5,930 nucleotides of DNA from assembly GCA_050050115.1 (NCBI GenBank), contig JASFUX010000222.1:1-5930 (forward strand). Reading direction: 5' to 3'. Within the stretch, counting starts at the first letter, position 1. Each line of letters starts with the position of its first letter. Positions 5,547 through 5,930 of the stretch are shown here, piece after piece. The notes below the pieces were generated by a model. That model was not told the origin of the DNA and made no database searches. It saw only the letters and a list, made by a program, of their open reading frames with translations. This DNA comes from JASFUX01 sp050050115 (GTDB lineage Bacteria > Pseudomonadota > Alphaproteobacteria > Caulobacterales > Maricaulaceae). A program made the position numbers and the translations under genes.

Positions 5547-5930
5547 ATGAGCGACAATCTGATCGCCATACTCGAGATGTGGGCCGTATTCGGCCTCATC
5601 GCGGCGGCGGTCGTGCTCTATTTCCGCGAAACCTTCCCCATGCCGGCGATCTCGATCTCGGTGATCGCCGGCCTGCTGGTCTTCTTCCATCTCGCGCCGC
5701 CGCCGCCGAACCAGCCCGACTTCGCCCATCCCCATCTGCTGCAGGGCTTCGCCAACCCGGCTCTGGTCACCATCATGGCGCTTCTGGTGGTCGGCCAAGG
5801 CATGTTCCAGACCGGCGCGACCGAGGGTCCGGCCCGCCGGCTCGCCAGCTGGTCGGACCGCGCGCCGCGGCTGACGATGCTGGGGCTGTTCCTGATCGTC
5901 TTCGTGATCAGCGCGTTTCTGAACAACACA
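5547..5930 (+). CDS. SLC13/DASS family permease, N-terminal part, cut by the window edge
   Basis: The first 128 codons of an integral inner-membrane transporter, open to the right edge. Hydrophobic segments lie at about 10-26, 34-50, 71-88 and 108-125. The block GFANPALVTIMALLVVGQGM (67-86) and the closing ISAFLNNT (121-128) fit the SLC13 permease group. The Asn-Asn-Thr at the very edge falls where family members carry the first substrate/cation-binding S/N-N-T motif. Many bacterial members of this type have about 600 residues with TrkA-C (RCK) domains between two transport halves, but whether this one does is outside the window. Substrates in the family include dicarboxylates, sulfate and other anions, and none can be assigned here. 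A proline run (51-54) sits in the loop after helix two. GCGGGG (5531-5536) lies 10 bases before the ATG, a slightly long gap. ATG 5577 (Met11) is an alternative start but lacks a better site. Confidence 0.85.
   Translation, partial: MSDNLIAILEMWAVFGLIAAAVVLYFRETFPMPAISISVIAGLLVFFHLAPPPPNQPDFAHPHLLQGFANPALVTIMALLVVGQGMFQTGATEGPARRLASWSDRAPRLTMLGLFLIVFVISAFLNNT

Noticed and set aside
5223..5798. A 191-codon minus-strand open frame over the end of motB and the permease start
   Set aside because: It is very rich in Arg, Asp and His and lies antisense to two supported genes. The plus-strand permease reading gives clear membrane helices.

Overview
The window is GC-rich, with third codon positions dominated by G and C in all five main genes. 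It looks like chromosomal DNA from an alphaproteobacterium. A stalked or dimorphic marine group (Caulobacterales/Maricaulales) is my best guess. This rests on three things: the zinc-less HemB, the alphaproteobacterial style of MotB with its Ser/Gly-rich post-membrane linker, and motB standing apart from motA. The genus is inference. I see no insertion sequence, phage gene, CRISPR array, tRNA or rRNA.

Layout, left to right. Positions 1-15 probably hold the first five codons of a leftward gene that leaves the window. Positions 16-105 are a divergent intergenic region. hemB (106-1089, +) encodes porphobilinogen synthase of tetrapyrrole biosynthesis. It runs into a convergent beta-hydroxyacid dehydrogenase gene (1086-1949, -), and the two stop codons share the four bases CTAG. 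A 124-base divergent region (1950-2073) separates that gene from a membrane-anchored penicillin-acylase-family (S45) N-terminal nucleophile hydrolase (2074-4452, +). After a 74-base gap comes motB (4527-5432, +, GTG start), the flagellar stator subunit that anchors to peptidoglycan. After a further 114 bases, the N-terminal 128 codons of an SLC13/DASS-type permease (5547 to the right edge, +) run out of the window.

The genes do not form an obvious pathway: haem synthesis, a soluble NAD(P)H dehydrogenase, a periplasm-facing amidohydrolase, a flagellar motor part and a permease. No new multi-gene system is supported here. The points most worth a second look are small. The convergent stops overlap. 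The only two cysteines in the acylase lie 12 residues apart in its exported part. A very similar AAGGG-type leader recurs before several start codons, which supports a divergent gene at the left edge and re-sites the motB start. A CtrA-like sequence lies upstream of motB.
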